From Alopecurus myosuroides (taxonomy: Eukaryota; Streptophyta; Magnoliopsida; Poales; Poaceae), in contig CM054061.1 of NCBI GenBank assembly GCA_028641055.1, positions 55,098,081 through 55,162,080 of the forward strand: a stretch of DNA of 64,000 nt, written 5' to 3'. Below are positions 34,131-46,698 of this stretch, piece by piece (position 1 is the stretch's first letter; every line of letters begins with the position of its first letter). The translations under genes were made by a program, and so were the position numbers. Below the pieces are notes generated by a model. That model saw only the letters and a list, made by a program, of their open reading frames with translations, had not been told where the DNA came from and did not search any database.

Positions 34131-35632
34131 TGCGATTGCTTGTGCTGGAAAGGGGGCAGCGGTGAAGATATGTTTCAGTTGGGTGCTAACTGTAACTGAA
34201 CACCGATTCAGGTATCTGAATTCTGACGGAGCGCGGACAGAGGCCACCAGCGGCAGCGGCAGGGCTGCTGCGGTGTGCCCGCCGTGGTGGTCGTGTGTGA
34301 CGGGGTGCAGGTGGCGACAGGGGCGTGGGGTGCAGGGGAGCAGAGGGAAAATAGCGAGGGGGAAGGGGATGGATCACCTGCGGCTGGTCGCTGTCGTCGT
34401 TCCGTCGTCGAAGCAGAAACGGCGGAGGAAGAGCTTGATGGCGTCGCCGCCTCGGTCCTTCTCCCGCCTCCGCGCCTTCAGAGATATTGGAGCTGGGAGA
34501 GCGACGGTTCCATTCCCGGGAATGGTTGTCCCTGAGGTGGCTGGGTCGTGGCCGCGATGAGGAGGCCGAGGTGGGCGTGCAGTGGTTCAGAGGGTGTAGA
34601 GCTTCAGAACAGAGGGGAAACGGGGAGGGTAAGAGAGGGGCGACGGCGGCGCTGGTTGGGAGAGAGGAGGACTAGGGCTGAGGGGGGAGGTGTAGGTGCT
34701 TTAAGGGGGGGAGACCTTGTACGGCATGGCATCCAGGGGGGAGAGTTGATCGGAGGGTTCGGTGGTGGTTCGTACAGCTGACGACAGGTAGACGAAAGCG
34801 ACAGATGGAGGGGGTGGGCCAGAAAGAATAGATGGGCTAGGGGAGAAAGAAAAGAAAGGGTGGGCTGCCCCTTTTCTCCCATTTTTTTTTCCTTGTGCTT
34901 TTTTTTTTTTGTAAATGAATGAAAGGGAGAGAGAGAGGTAGAAATAGGATTTGGGGGGGGGGTTTATTTTAGGCAATATTTTATTAATTTTCAAAACAGA
35001 AATAAAAGCAATGCTAGCATAAATTTCAATTTTTTGAACTATTAGTTTGATTTTTAAATTGGTATTTGAATTTCAAATAGGGTTTGGGGTTTTATTTTAC
35101 ATGAAATGTTTTATTAATTTGCAAACAACAAATCAATGCAATTGTGAACATTAAGTCCCAAGATTTGAAATCTTTATTTGAGTTTTAAAGTTGTTATTTG
35201 AATTTTCCATAGCATTTCATAAAGATTGAATTTTAAACAATTTTATTCCACTAACTCAAACAATGATGAAAGCTTATTGACTTAATTTGTTTGCAAGATT
35301 TTAATTGCCAAACCACAATTGGATCATGTCAAATATGATTGAAATGATTTGAAATTTGAGTTGAATTGGAAATTTACCATTAGGGTTTTTCAACAAGAGA
35401 GAAAAGATTATTAACAAGCAAGTTGATTAAAACAAATTCAACCAGTGAAAAACAATTGAGTGGTTTGGTTTGAAATTTTGAAATTGGAAATTTTGAGCAG
35501 GGGGTGAAAGTTTAAAGTGTTTTGAATTTTGATTTGTTTTGAATAACAGAATGCAATGCTCATGGGATGCATATGATGCAAGCCAAAAAGAAAACAAACA
35601 CTCTCTAATAGGGTAACACCCCAGGTGTTACA

Positions 35633-36110
35633 GACGACACCACTAACAAGGGATTGCGCCCTCGCAATCCACCTGCTAACCCGGGAGGGGAAAGAAGTTC
35701 GACTATCGATTCTTCGTGCTTCCAGTTGATCTCCTCGACACCACTAACAAGAGATTCTTGCTCGGAGTGACGACGATGTTCTTCCACCAGGAATCTTCCG
35801 AGGATCGAACATATTAGGTTAAAAGCTCAGAAAACGTCCACCCGCGTAGGATCCTAACACTTTGAAAGATTGAGTACGAGAGTAGACTCCAAAACAAATA
35901 AGATGGGAGGGGAAATAGAATAGGGATAAGGAGAAAACAAGAATCCTATGGAGATGTTTTTCCAAAATAGTTTAGCAGCAAGTAGTTTTTGACACTCTAG
36001 AAACAACGACCGTTAGCTAGGTTATCCTACAGGCTTTGTGGACCCGTTGCTTCGATAACCATTCGTATCGAAACAATCTCGGGAATCGGAACCAAGGCTC
36101 TGATACCATT
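35633..36110 (-). other. Three-LTR element, internal segment 1 (478 bp)
   Basis: Holds the primer site TGGTATCAGAGCC (36096-36108, minus) and a short frame starting at 35787 (MEEHRRHSEQESLVSGVEEI) that looks like the first codons of a gag gene. The rest of gag and all of pol are missing. A 16-bp word CGACACCACTAACAAG occurs at 35736-35751 and again at 35635-35650, almost touching the LTR. No polypurine tract is visible at the left end, where one is expected. Confidence 0.9.
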
Positions 36111-39100
36111 TGTGACGCCCCGAGATCGGGCACTATGCAGATTTCAGCATTCCCGCCAAATTCCACATAATAACCGATTCCAGGTTGACACTTGTGATAA
36201 CATTACAATAGTTCACGAATAATCCACAATTACAACAGAAACAGATAGATACAAGATGACTCAAACGAGCCAGGGTTACAACTGATACATTACAAAGATC
36301 CAAATAACAGCGGAAGAAAACGACATATCGTCCGTCTACGGACAAGATCCAAATTGGACTAAGAGTCCTGAAGATAACCGAGAGCGTCCAATCCCTGCCC
36401 AGGCCAAGCCGGAGGGATTCCCAAGCTAACGTCGTCAGACTTCAAACCTGTTGACTGCAATGTTGAATATGCAGCCACGAAAGAGATTCGTGGGTCAGTA
36501 CGGTTAAGTACTGGCAAGGGGGATAAAACCCATACTCACAAAATACCGGCGTAGCCAGTCATCACAAGATACAAATACTTTAGGATCAACGGAAAGGAAG
36601 GGGTTATTGCAAATAAGCGACAGCAGGCTGCACTAACCAACTACAGAGAGATACTACCACTTCCGGCTAACAGAAAGAAGATAAGATCGAGTATTGTAAC
36701 CAACTGAAAGTAACTCCAAACAAACCCATCCTGGATCTTGCCCCTTATCCAAAGAAGCAATCCGAGGATAACTCACACAGTTGCATTAGATGTGAATCCA
36801 GTTATTGTGTGAATAAACTATTACTAGTCAAGTTGTTAATCATTGGGTGAAAGGTTGTTAAACATTAGGTTTAAGGTTTCCTGAGTACTTGTTAGCCAGT
36901 ACTTTCACCAAGTAATCCATAACCGCGGAAAACACGGCTTCTCGAGAAGATTATCCCTGCAGGGTTGCACCAATTTAGCCGTACACGCAAGAATAACCCG
37001 CCAGATGGGGAGCTAACCCACCAAGCGAGGTACTCTACACAACTCAACTCTTCTTCGCATCAAGCCCAAAGAACCTTGGGCGCACGGCTAATCGAGCCCC
37101 GAAGAAAAGGGACCCTCATAGCACTCTAAGACCGTGTCCCCCTATATGCCGACTACGAAAGTTCCACCCGGGTACCAAGGGCTCGCAAGATCATGCATGT
37201 AGCAAATGGAAAACCCGAACTAAATGAGGCGATTTGGACGAGATGCGAATCGAGTCAAATTGAGGGGGGCGCCCATACTCGCTTCCCACATGCGGGTAGT
37301 GCGCTCATCATGGATCAGTAGACAAGACCCTTTTCCTATTAGGGTCGACACTAGCAGGCCTCAAAACCACAAGGGCCTCCTGCCGGTGCCTTATCATCAA
37401 ATTATTATTTAACAATAACAGTAGCATGATTGATTGATTGATTAAACATCGAGCCCCCAGAACATAAAGTAATCTAGTAACGGAAAGTAACGGGTAACAG
37501 ACTCGAGCAAAACAACCCTAAGCATGATAGTAAGACACGGGCACAAGCAATGGTTATAGGTGTGGAGGTGAGGCAATATCGGGGTTAAAGGATTCATGTG
37601 ATAGGTTCGTAACAGAAACAACTACTCCTAAGGATAGCAGAAAAGAACAACGGAAAGAATCGGTAACAAGTGATGAAAGGCATCCATTTGGCAGCAAGTG
37701 AGTATACTTGCCTGAGATCCCGTAAGGTAGCAGAACTTGTCGTTGCTCACATCATCTCAACGTCCTATCCGGGAAGAAGCAACGAACCTCGAACAAACAC
37801 CGGATGCAACAATTACTACTACGACAAAAGATCCAGCATGATCAAGATATGGATGCATGACAGGTTTAAAGATGCATCAAAGTAAACTAGTTGACAAGAT
37901 AAACAAATTTAAATGGACCCATATGCAATTGGAGTTGCATATGAAAAGCCCATGAATTATGGTTGAAACAACTGTTTTCCAACTAACCAATAGGTGAAAG
38001 TGGATTAGCATGATGCATGGATGAGGAAAACAACAAAATAACAACAATAGAATCAATTGGAAATAAGGTTTACCAATTTTAGAAATTTATTTATTAAGTC
38101 AGAAAATTTTGGTTCCTTAAGGGTGTCACACAAACAATTGTTGTTTTCAGCAAGTTAAAGTGTTCAAAACAAATAATAAAGTTTATATTTGAAAAGTACA
38201 TCAAATTTTAGTTGGATTACATGTTTCAAATATTGAAATTGGAATTAGGATAATTTAATTATGAATTAAACAATATTAAACAAGTTTTAAATGGATTTGA
38301 AACAAGTTTGAATTTAATTGAAGTTTTATTTGTTCAAAACATAATTTCAAACTCACATTTGAAAAGTTCACACTTTGATGGTTTTAAAACATACTTTGCA
38401 TGTTCAAAATTATTTTATTTTGAGCAAGTTATGATTTTATCAAATTTAAATGAATTAAACAAGTATTAAATTATTTAGGCAATTTAAATTATTCAAACCA
38501 TGAAACAAAATTTATATTTGAAAAGGTGGTTTAATTTTGCATGGAAAACATATTTCACTTGTGGAAATTGGATTTAAAATGAGCAAGTTATTATTTTGGC
38601 AATATTAAATGCAATAAACAAGAAACAGTTGTTTTCAGCAATTTAAATTATTCAAAACAGCAAACAAAATTTATATTTGGAAAGTAGATGAAAAATTGAT
38701 TGGAAAACATATTTAGTTTGTGGAATTTGGAATTTTTATGAACAAGTTATGAATTTTGCAAATTTAAGTGAATTTGACAAGTTTTCAAATGTTTCACCAA
38801 TTTTAAATATTCAAAACAGTAAACAAACTTTATATTTGGATAGAACATTCAATTTGGGACAGAAAACATATTTGAAAAGTTAAAATTGAAGTTGGGATGA
38901 ATTTTTTAGGCAATTTACAAAATTGGGTGCAATTCTGCCATTTTTAATCCATTAGGGACTTAGAAAAAAATTAAACAGGGGCCTAAAAAGAATATACAGG
39001 GACTTAGAAAGAATTTACAAGGGCCTGTTGGTGAAACTGAGCTGTGTGCAGGGCCTGAAAAAAAGAAGGAGAAAAGGGGGTTTTAATCCGGTGGAGGTGG

Positions 39101-40657
39101 GATTCGAACCCCCCACCTCCTGGGCGCGCGCAGCGACTGAAACCACTGCGGTGGTGCGATTGCTTGTGCTGGAAAGGGGGCAGCGGTGAAGATATGTTTC
39201 AGTTGGGTGCTAACTGTAACTGAACACCGATTCAGGTATCTGAATTCTGACGGAGCGCGGACAGAGGCCACCAGCGGCAGCGGCAGGGCTGCTGCGGTGT
39301 GCCCGCCGTGGTGGTCGTGTGTGACGGGGTGCAGGTGGCGACAGGGGCGTGGGGTGCAGGGGAGCAGAGGGAAAATAGCGAGGGGGAAGGGGATGGATCA
39401 CCTGCGGCTGGTCGCTGTCGTCGTTCCGTCGTCGAAGCAGAAACGGCGGAGGAAGAGCTTGATGGCGTCGCCGCCTCGGTCCTTCTCCCGCCTCCGCGCC
39501 TTCAGAGATATTGGAGCTGGGAGAGCGACGGTTCCATTCCCGGGAATGGTTGTCCCTGAGGTGGCTGGGTCGTGGCCGCGATGAGGAGGCCGAGGTGGGC
39601 GTGCAGTGGTTCAGAGGGTGTAGAGCTTCAGAACAGAGGGGAAACGGGGAGGGTAAGAGAGGGGCGACGGCGGCGCTGGTTGGGAGAGAGGAGGACTAGG
39701 GCTGAGGGGGGAGGTGTAGGTGCTTTAAGGGGGGGAGACCTTGTACGGCATGGCATCCAGGGGGGAGAGTTGATCGGAGGGTTCGGTGGTGGTTCGTACA
39801 GCTGACGACAGGTAGACGAAAGCGACAGATGGAGGGGGTGGGCCAGAAAGAATAGATGGGCTAGGGGAGAAAGAAAAGAAAGGGTGGGCTGCCCCTTTTC
39901 TCCCATTTTTTTTTCCTTGTGCTTTTTTTTTTTGTAAATGAATGAAAGGGAGAGAGAGAGGTAGAAATAGGATTTGGGGGGGGGGGTTTATTTTAGGCAA
40001 TATTTTTATTAATTTTCAAAACAGAAATAAAAGCAATGCTAGCATAAATTTCAATTTTTTGAACTATTAGTTTGATTTTTAAATTGGTATTTGAATTTCA
40101 AATAGGGTTTGGGGTTTTATTTTACATGAAATGTTTTATTAATTTGCAAACAACAAATCAATGCAATTGTGAACATTAAGTCCCAAGATTTGAAATCTTT
40201 ATTTGAGTTTTAAAGTTGTTATTTGAATTTTCCATAGCATTTCATAAAGATTGAATTTTAAACAATTTTATTCCACTAACTCAAACAATGATGAAAGCTT
40301 ATTGACTTAATTTGTTTGCAAGATTTTAATTGCCAAACCACAATTGGATCATGTCAAATATGATTGAAATGATTTGAAATTTGAGTTGAATTGGAAATTT
40401 ACCATTAGGGTTTTTCAACAAGAGAGAAAAGATTATTAACAAGCAAGTTGATTAAAACAAATTCAACCAGTGAAAAACAATTGAGTGGTTTGGTTTGAAA
40501 TTTTGAAATTGGAAATTTTGAGCAGGGGGTGAAAGTTTAAAGTGTTTTGAATTTTGATTTGTTTTGAATAACAGAATGCAATGCTCATGGGATGCATATG
40601 ATGCAAGCCAAAAAGAAAACAAACACTCTCTAATAGGGTAACACCCCAGGTGTTACA
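36111..40657 (-). repeat. Three-LTR element, middle LTR (L2, 4547 bp), mosaic
   Basis: Matches L3 (not L1) at eight diagnostic positions in its left third and matches L1 (not L3) at the positions that differ from 38026 rightwards. The switch lies between 37683 and 38026. Confidence 0.95.
39055..39154 (-). other. tRNA-like A-box/B-box module in L2
   Basis: Same sequence as in L1. Confidence 0.5.
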
Positions 40658-41136
40658 GACGACACCACTAACAAGGGATTGCGCCCTCGCAATCCACCTG
40701 CTAACCCGGGAGGGGAAAGAAGTTCGACTATCGATATCTTCGTGCTTCCAGTTGATCTCCTCGACACCACTAACAAGAGATTCTTGCTCGGAGTGACGAC
40801 GATGTTCTTCCACCAGGAATCTTCCGAGGATCGAACATATTAGGTTAAAAGCTCAGAAAACGTCCACCCGCGTAGGATCCTAACACTTTGAAAGATTGAG
40901 TACGAGAGTAGACTCCAAAACAAATAAGATGGGAGGGGAAATAGAATAGGGATAAGGAGAAAACAAGAATCCTATGGAGATGTTTTTCCAAAATAGTTTA
41001 GCAGCAAGTAGTTTTTGACACTCTAGAAACAACGACCGTTAGCTAGGTTATCCTACAGGCTTTGCGGACCCGTTGCTTCGATAACCATTCGTATCGAAAC
41101 AATCTCGGGAATCGGAACCAAGGCTCTGATACCATT
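40658..41136 (-). other. Three-LTR element, internal segment 2 (479 bp)
   Basis: Nearly identical to 35633-36110. I see a one-base indel (near 40735) and one substitution (near 41065). The indel extends the gag-like frame (40463-40813) differently from segment 1. Primer site at 41122-41134. Confidence 0.9.
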
Positions 41137-44100
41137 TGTGACGCCCCGAGATCGGGCACTATGCAGATTTCAGCATTCCCGCCAAATTCCACATAATAAC
41201 CGATTCCAGGTTGACACTTGTGATAACATTACAATAGTTCACGAATAATCCACAATTACAACAGAAACAGATAGATACAAGATGACTCAAACGAGCCAGG
41301 GTTACAACTGATACATTACAAAGATCCAAATAACAGCGGAAGAAAACGACATATCGTCCGTCTACGGACAAGATCCAAATTGGACTAAGAGTCCTGAAGA
41401 TAACCGAGAGCGTCCAATCCCTGCCCAGGCCAAGCCGGAGGGATTCCCAAGCTAACGTCGTCAGACTTCAAACCTGTTGACTGCAATGTTGAATATGCAG
41501 CCACGAAAGAGATTCGTGGGTCAGTACGGTTAAGTACTGGCAAGGGGGATAAAACCCATACTCACAAAATACCGGCGTAGCCAGTCATCACAAGATACAA
41601 ATACTTTAGGATCAACGGAAAGGAAGGGGTTATTGCAAATAAGCGACAACAGGCTGCACTAACCAACTACAGAGAGATACTACCACTTCCGGCTAACAGA
41701 AAGAAGATAAGATCGAGTATTGTAACCAACTGAAAGTAACTCCAAACAAACCCATCCTGGATCTTGCCCCTTATCCAAAGAAGCAATCCGAGGATAACTC
41801 ACACAGTTGCATTAGATGTGAATCCAGTTATTGTGTGAATAAACTATTACTAGTCAAGTTGTTAATCATTGGGTGAAAGGTTGTTAAACATTAGGTTTAA
41901 GGTTTCCTGAGTACTTGTTAGCCAGTACTTTCACCAAGTAATCCATAACCGCGGAAAACACGGCTTCTCGAGAAGATTATCCCTGCAGGGTTGCACCAAT
42001 TTAGCCGTACACGCAAGAATAACCCGCCAGATGGGGAGCTAACCCACCAAGCGAGGTACTCTACACAACTCAACTCTTCTTCGCATCAAGCCCAAAGAAC
42101 CTTGGGCGCACGGCTAATCGAGCCCCGAAGAAAAGGGACCCTCATAGCACTCTAAGACCGTGTCCCCCTATATGCCGACTACGAAAGTTCCACCCGGGTA
42201 CCAAGGGCTCGCAAGATCATGCATGTAGCAAATGGAAAACCCGAACTAAATGAGGCGATTTGGACGAGATGCGAATCGAGTCAAATTGAGGGGGGCGCCC
42301 ATACTCGCTTCCCACATGCGGGTAGTGCGCTCATCATGGATCAGTAGACAAGACCCTTTTCCTATTAGGGTCGACACTAGCAGGCCTCAAAACCACAAGG
42401 GCCTCCTGCCGGTGCCTTATCATCAAATTATTATTTAACAATAACAGTAGCATGATTGATTGATTGATTAAACATCGAGCCCCCAGAACATAAAGTAATC
42501 TAGTAACGGAAAGTAACGGGTAACAGACTCGAGCAAAACAACCCTAAGCATGATAGTAAGACACGGGCACAAGCAATGGTTATAGGTGTGGAGGTGAGGC
42601 AATATCGGGGTTAAAGGATTCATGTGATAGGTTCGTAACAGAAACAACTACTCCTAAGGATAGCAGAAAAGAACAACGGAAAGAATCGGTAACAAGTGAT
42701 GAAAGGCATCCATTTGGCAGCAAGTGAGTATACTTGCCTGAGATCCCGTAAGGTAGCAGAACTTGTCGTTGCTCACATCATCTCAACGTCCTATCCGGGA
42801 AGAAGCAACGAACCTCGAACAAACACCGGATGCAACAATTACTACTACGACAAAAGATCCAGCATGATCAAGATATGGATGCATGACAGGTTTAAAGATG
42901 CATCAAAGTAAACTAGTTGACAAGATAAACAAATTTAAATGGACCCATATGCAATTGGAGTTGCATATGAAAAGCCCATGAATTATGGTTGAAACAACTG
43001 TTTTCCAACTAACCAATAGGTGAAAGTGGATTAGCATGATGCATGGATGAGTAAAACAACAAAATAACAACAATAGAATCAATTGGAAATAAGGTTTACC
43101 AATTTTAGAAATTTATTTATTAAGTCAGAAAATTTTGGTTCCTTAAGGGTGTCACACAAACAATTGTTGTTTTCAGCAAGTTAAAGTGTTCAAAACAAAT
43201 AATAAAGTTTATATTTGAAAAGTACATCAAATTTTAGTTGGATTACATGTTTCAAATATTGAAATTGGAATTAGGATAATTTAATTATGAATTAAACAAT
43301 ATTAAACAAGTTTTAAATGGATTTGAAACAAGTTTGAATTTAATTGAAGTTTTATTTGTTCAAAACATAATTTCAAACTCACATTTGAAAAGTTCACACT
43401 TTGATGGTTTGAAAACATACTTTGCATGTTCAAAATTATTTTATTTTGAGCAAGTTATGATTTTATCAAATTTAAATGAATTAAACAAGTATTAAATTAT
43501 TTAGGCAATTTAAATTATTCAAACCATGAAACAAAATTTATATTTGAAAAGGTGGTTTAATTTTGCATGGAAAACATATTTCACTTGTGGAAATTGGATT
43601 TAAAATGAGCAAGTTATTATTTTGGCAATATTAAATGCAATAAACAAGAAACAGTTGTTTTCAGCAATTTAAATTATTCAAAACAGCAAACAAAATTTAT
43701 ATTTGGAAAGTAGATGAAAAATTGATTGGAAAACATATTTAGTTTGTGGAATTTGGAATTTTTATGAACAAGTTATGAATTTTGCAAATTTAAGTGAATT
43801 TGACAAGTTTTCAAATGTTTCACCAATTTTAAATATTCAAAACAGTAAACAAACTTTATATTTGGATAGAACATTCAATTTGGGACAGAAAACATATTTG
43901 AAAAGTTAAAATTGAAGTTGGGATGAATTTTTTAGGCAATTTACAAAATTGGGTGGAATTCTGCCATTTTTAATCCATTAGGGACTTAGAAAAAAATTAA
44001 ACAGGGGCCTAAAAAGAATATACAGGGACTTAGAAAGAATTTACAAGGGCCTGTTGGTGAAACTGAGCTGTGTGCAGGGCCTGAAAAAAAGAAGGAGAAA

Positions 44101-45682
44101 AGGGGGTTTTAATCCGGTGGAGGTGGGATTCGAACCCCCCACCTCCTGGGCGCGCGCAGCGACTGAAACCACTGCGGTGGTGCGATTGCTTGTGCTGGAA
44201 AGGGGGCAGCGGTGAAGATATGTTTCAGTTGGGCGCTAACTGTAACTGAACACCGATTCAGGTATCTGAATTCTGACGGAGCGCGGACAGAGGCCACCAG
44301 CGGCAGCGGCAGGGCTGCTGCGGTGTGCCCGCCGTGGTGGTCGTGTGTGACGGGGTGCAGGTGGCGACAGGGGCGTGGGGTGCAGGGGAGCAGAGGGAAA
44401 ATAGCGAGGGGGAAGGGGATGGATCACCTGCGGCTGGTCGCTGTCGTCGTTCCGTCGTCGAAGCAGAAACGGCGGAGGAAGAGCTTGATGGCGTCGCCGC
44501 CTCGGTCCTTCTCCCGCCTCCGCGCCTTCAGAGATATTGGAGCTGGGAGAGCGACGGTTCCATTCCCGGGAATGGTTGTCCCTGAGGTGGCTGGGTCGTG
44601 GCCGCGATGAGGAGGCCGAGGTGGGCGTGCAGTGGTTCAGAGGGTGTAGAGCTTCAGAACAGAGGGGAAACGGGGAGGGTAAGAGAGGGGCGACGGCGGC
44701 GCTGGTTGGGAGAGAGGAGGACTAGGGCTGAGGGGGGAGGTGTAGGTGCTTTAAGGGGGGGAGACCTTGTACGGCATGGCATCCAGGGGGGAGAGTTGAT
44801 CGGAGGGTTCGGTGGTGGTTCGTACAGCTGACGACAGGTAGACGAAAGCGACAGATGGAGGGGGTGGGCCAGAAAGAATAGATGGGCTAGGGGAGAAAGA
44901 AAAGAAAGGGTGGGCTGCCCCTTTTCTCCCATTTTTTCCCTTGTGCTTTTCTTTTTTTTTTGTAAATGAATGAAAGGGAGAGAGAGAGGTAGAAATAGGA
45001 TTTGGGGGGGTTTATTTTAGGCAATATTTTTATTAATTTTCAAAACAGAAATAAAAGCAATGCTAGCATAAATTTCAAATTTTTTGAACTATTAGTTTGA
45101 TTTTTAAATTGGTATTTTAATTTCAAATAGGGTTTGGGGTTTTATTTTACATGAAATGTTTTATTAATTTGCAAACAACAAATCAATGCAATTGTGAACA
45201 TTAAGTCCCAAGATTTGAAATCTTTATTTGAGTTTTAAAGTTGTTATTTGAATTTTCCATAGCATTTCATAAAGATTGAATTTTAAACAATTTTATTCCA
45301 CTAACTCAAACAATGATGAAAGCTTATTGACTTAATTTGTTTGCAAGATTTTAATTGCCAAACCACAATTGGATCATGTCAAATATGATTGAAATGATTT
45401 GAAATTTGAGTTGAATTGGAAATTTACCATTAGGGTTTTTCAACAAGAGAGAAAAGATTATTAAAAAGCAAGTTGATTAAAACAAATTCAACCAGTGAAA
45501 AACAATTGAGTGGTTTGGTTTGAAATTTTGAAATTGGAAATTTTGAGCAGGGGTGAAAGTTTAAAGTGTTTTGAATTTTGATTTGTTTTGAATAACAGAA
45601 TGCAATGCTCATGGGATGCATATGATGCAAGCCAAAAAAGAAAACAAACACTCTCTAATAGGGTAACACCCCAGGTGTTACA
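41137..45682 (-). repeat. Three-LTR element, right LTR (L3, 4546 bp)
   Basis: The 5' LTR in transcriptional terms, since the element reads on the minus strand. It has private changes at 43052, 43411, 43956, 44234 and further right, plus shorter homopolymers near 44935-45010. Confidence 0.95.
44081..44180 (-). other. tRNA-like A-box/B-box module in L3
   Basis: Same sequence as in L1. As part of the transcriptional 5' LTR, this copy lies upstream of the internal region on the element strand. Confidence 0.5.
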
Positions 45683-46698
45683 CCCTTCACGAACCCAACA
45701 GCGTATTTCTTCCAATGATAGAGAGGAGTAAGTCCATCCTTGGGAAGTGACGAGGTGTTAATGATATGAACTCGGAACCATCCGTTAGCAAACTCTTCTC
45801 CCTCAGCAAACGGACCAAAATCTGGGTAGCCACCAAGAATGATACCAACATCTTTCCATGTGATCCAAATCATATTACGCTCGGTCTCATTGGAGAGATG
45901 AACCGTGGCAAGAAACTGACAAACGAGCTCTTCGTCGAAATCTTGTTGAAGAGTAATAATGGGACCAAGACCAAATTTTTGAATGAGCTCAAGAGCCTCC
46001 CCAAAGTACTTGTGATTCCTTTCCATGTGCCCAATACTAATGGCGTGTTGAGGGATGACATTTTCCTTCGGCTTCCTCATCAAAATCTCACTATAAATCT
46101 GCCCTTGGAAGACGGTGTGAAAGCGTGGATCCTTACCCCGGAATTGGGGCATCAAACGATCACGGGCAACCACATATGGATTCGCACGCCTTTCCTTCAA
46201 GAGCATAGCCTCGGACATCTTGGAGGCGGTTGGTGTGGTGTTCCTCCTTGGAAAAGTCTTCTCGGGAGCCGGGAAGCGCTTGCGCTTGCCTTGAGAGCTG
46301 TCAAGTTCTGCTTGAATCTCATCCACGGGTTGAGTCTTGCGGCGGCCGGTGGTCTTGTACCGTTGCCCTTTTCCCTTGGAACCGGAAGCATCTAAGAGAG
46401 AAAGCAAGAAGATCATGAACAAAGAGTAATGCTCGAGTTGGTAAGGCACGCACAAAACCAAGAAACCTAGATACACGGGGTGTTAGGGTTGAATAATCTA
46501 GGGTTAGGGCAAAAACTCCCAACAACCGCAACGATTCAAGCCTAACAAGCCTTACATAGGTTACTAGGGTTTGTACCTGAGAAATTCCACTCCTAAAACT
46601 CCAAATCCATGAATCTAGAGGCAAAGAACATGAACTCCTATGCATCCCATCCATCAACTAGATGAGAGAGAGAGAGAGCACGTACCCGCGTCATCCAT
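45683..46698 (-). CDS. SIRE-like third ORF, N-terminal half, with predicted intron
   Basis: A continuous frame is open from about 46476. A better model begins at the ATG at 46698-46696: a 13-bp first exon (46698-46686), donor GTACGTGC, intron 46685-46392 (294 bp) ending CTCTCTTAG, and a second exon from 46391 in frame. The protein continues GSKGKGQRYKTTGRRKTQP, then PQFRGKDPRFHTVFQGQIYS, WKDVGIILGGYPDFGPF and HWKKYAVGFVKG, where the insertion cuts it. Counting exon 1, this part once (with one TSD) and 31081-30316 gives 1488 bases, exactly 496 codons with no internal stop. The intron is a prediction. Confidence 0.65.

Larger units (their letters stand above)
31087..35632 (-). repeat. Three-LTR element, left LTR (L1, 4546 bp)
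   Basis: Structure left to right: a 1.8-kb unique part, an AT-rich part with a repeat of about 160 bp (33139-33880), a tRNA-like module (34031-34130), a GC-rich block (34160-34880) with open frames in several phases that look compositional, and an AT-rich end. It differs alone from L2 and L3 at eight positions between 31715 and 32659. Confidence 0.95.
31087..45682 (-). mobile_element. Three-LTR retrotransposon: LTR-int-LTR-int-LTR, nested in the SIRE-like third ORF
   Basis: The 14,596-bp insertion is flanked by ccctt (31082-31086 and 45683-45687). It comprises three LTRs of 4546, 4547 and 4546 bp and two internal segments of 478 and 479 bp. LTR ends are TGTGACGCC and GTGTTACA. A primer site for tRNA-iMet at the right end of each internal segment puts the element on the minus strand. 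There is no pol, so it is non-autonomous. LTR sequence and order of blocks match the LTR of the Tekay-like gypsy at 56983, which is a plausible source of enzymes. Pairwise LTR divergence is about 0.2-0.4 percent by eye, so the insertion is recent. Confidence 0.95.

Noticed and set aside
34162..34882. Overlapping ORFs of 62-132 residues, repeated at about 39186 and 44212
   Set aside because: They sit in the GC-rich block of an LTR, occur in several frames on both strands and carry no domain. The analogous block of the Tekay-like LTR (60043-60504) has different frames.
31087..45682. Tandem satellite or assembly duplication of 5.02 kb
   Set aside because: The flanking ccctt duplications, TG/CA ends, primer sites and ordered diagnostic changes fit LTR recombination better. 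An assembly artefact would give identical copies.
45766..46395. 209-residue open frame on the plus strand
   Set aside because: Antisense to the third ORF of the SIRE-like element, which has the coherent protein.
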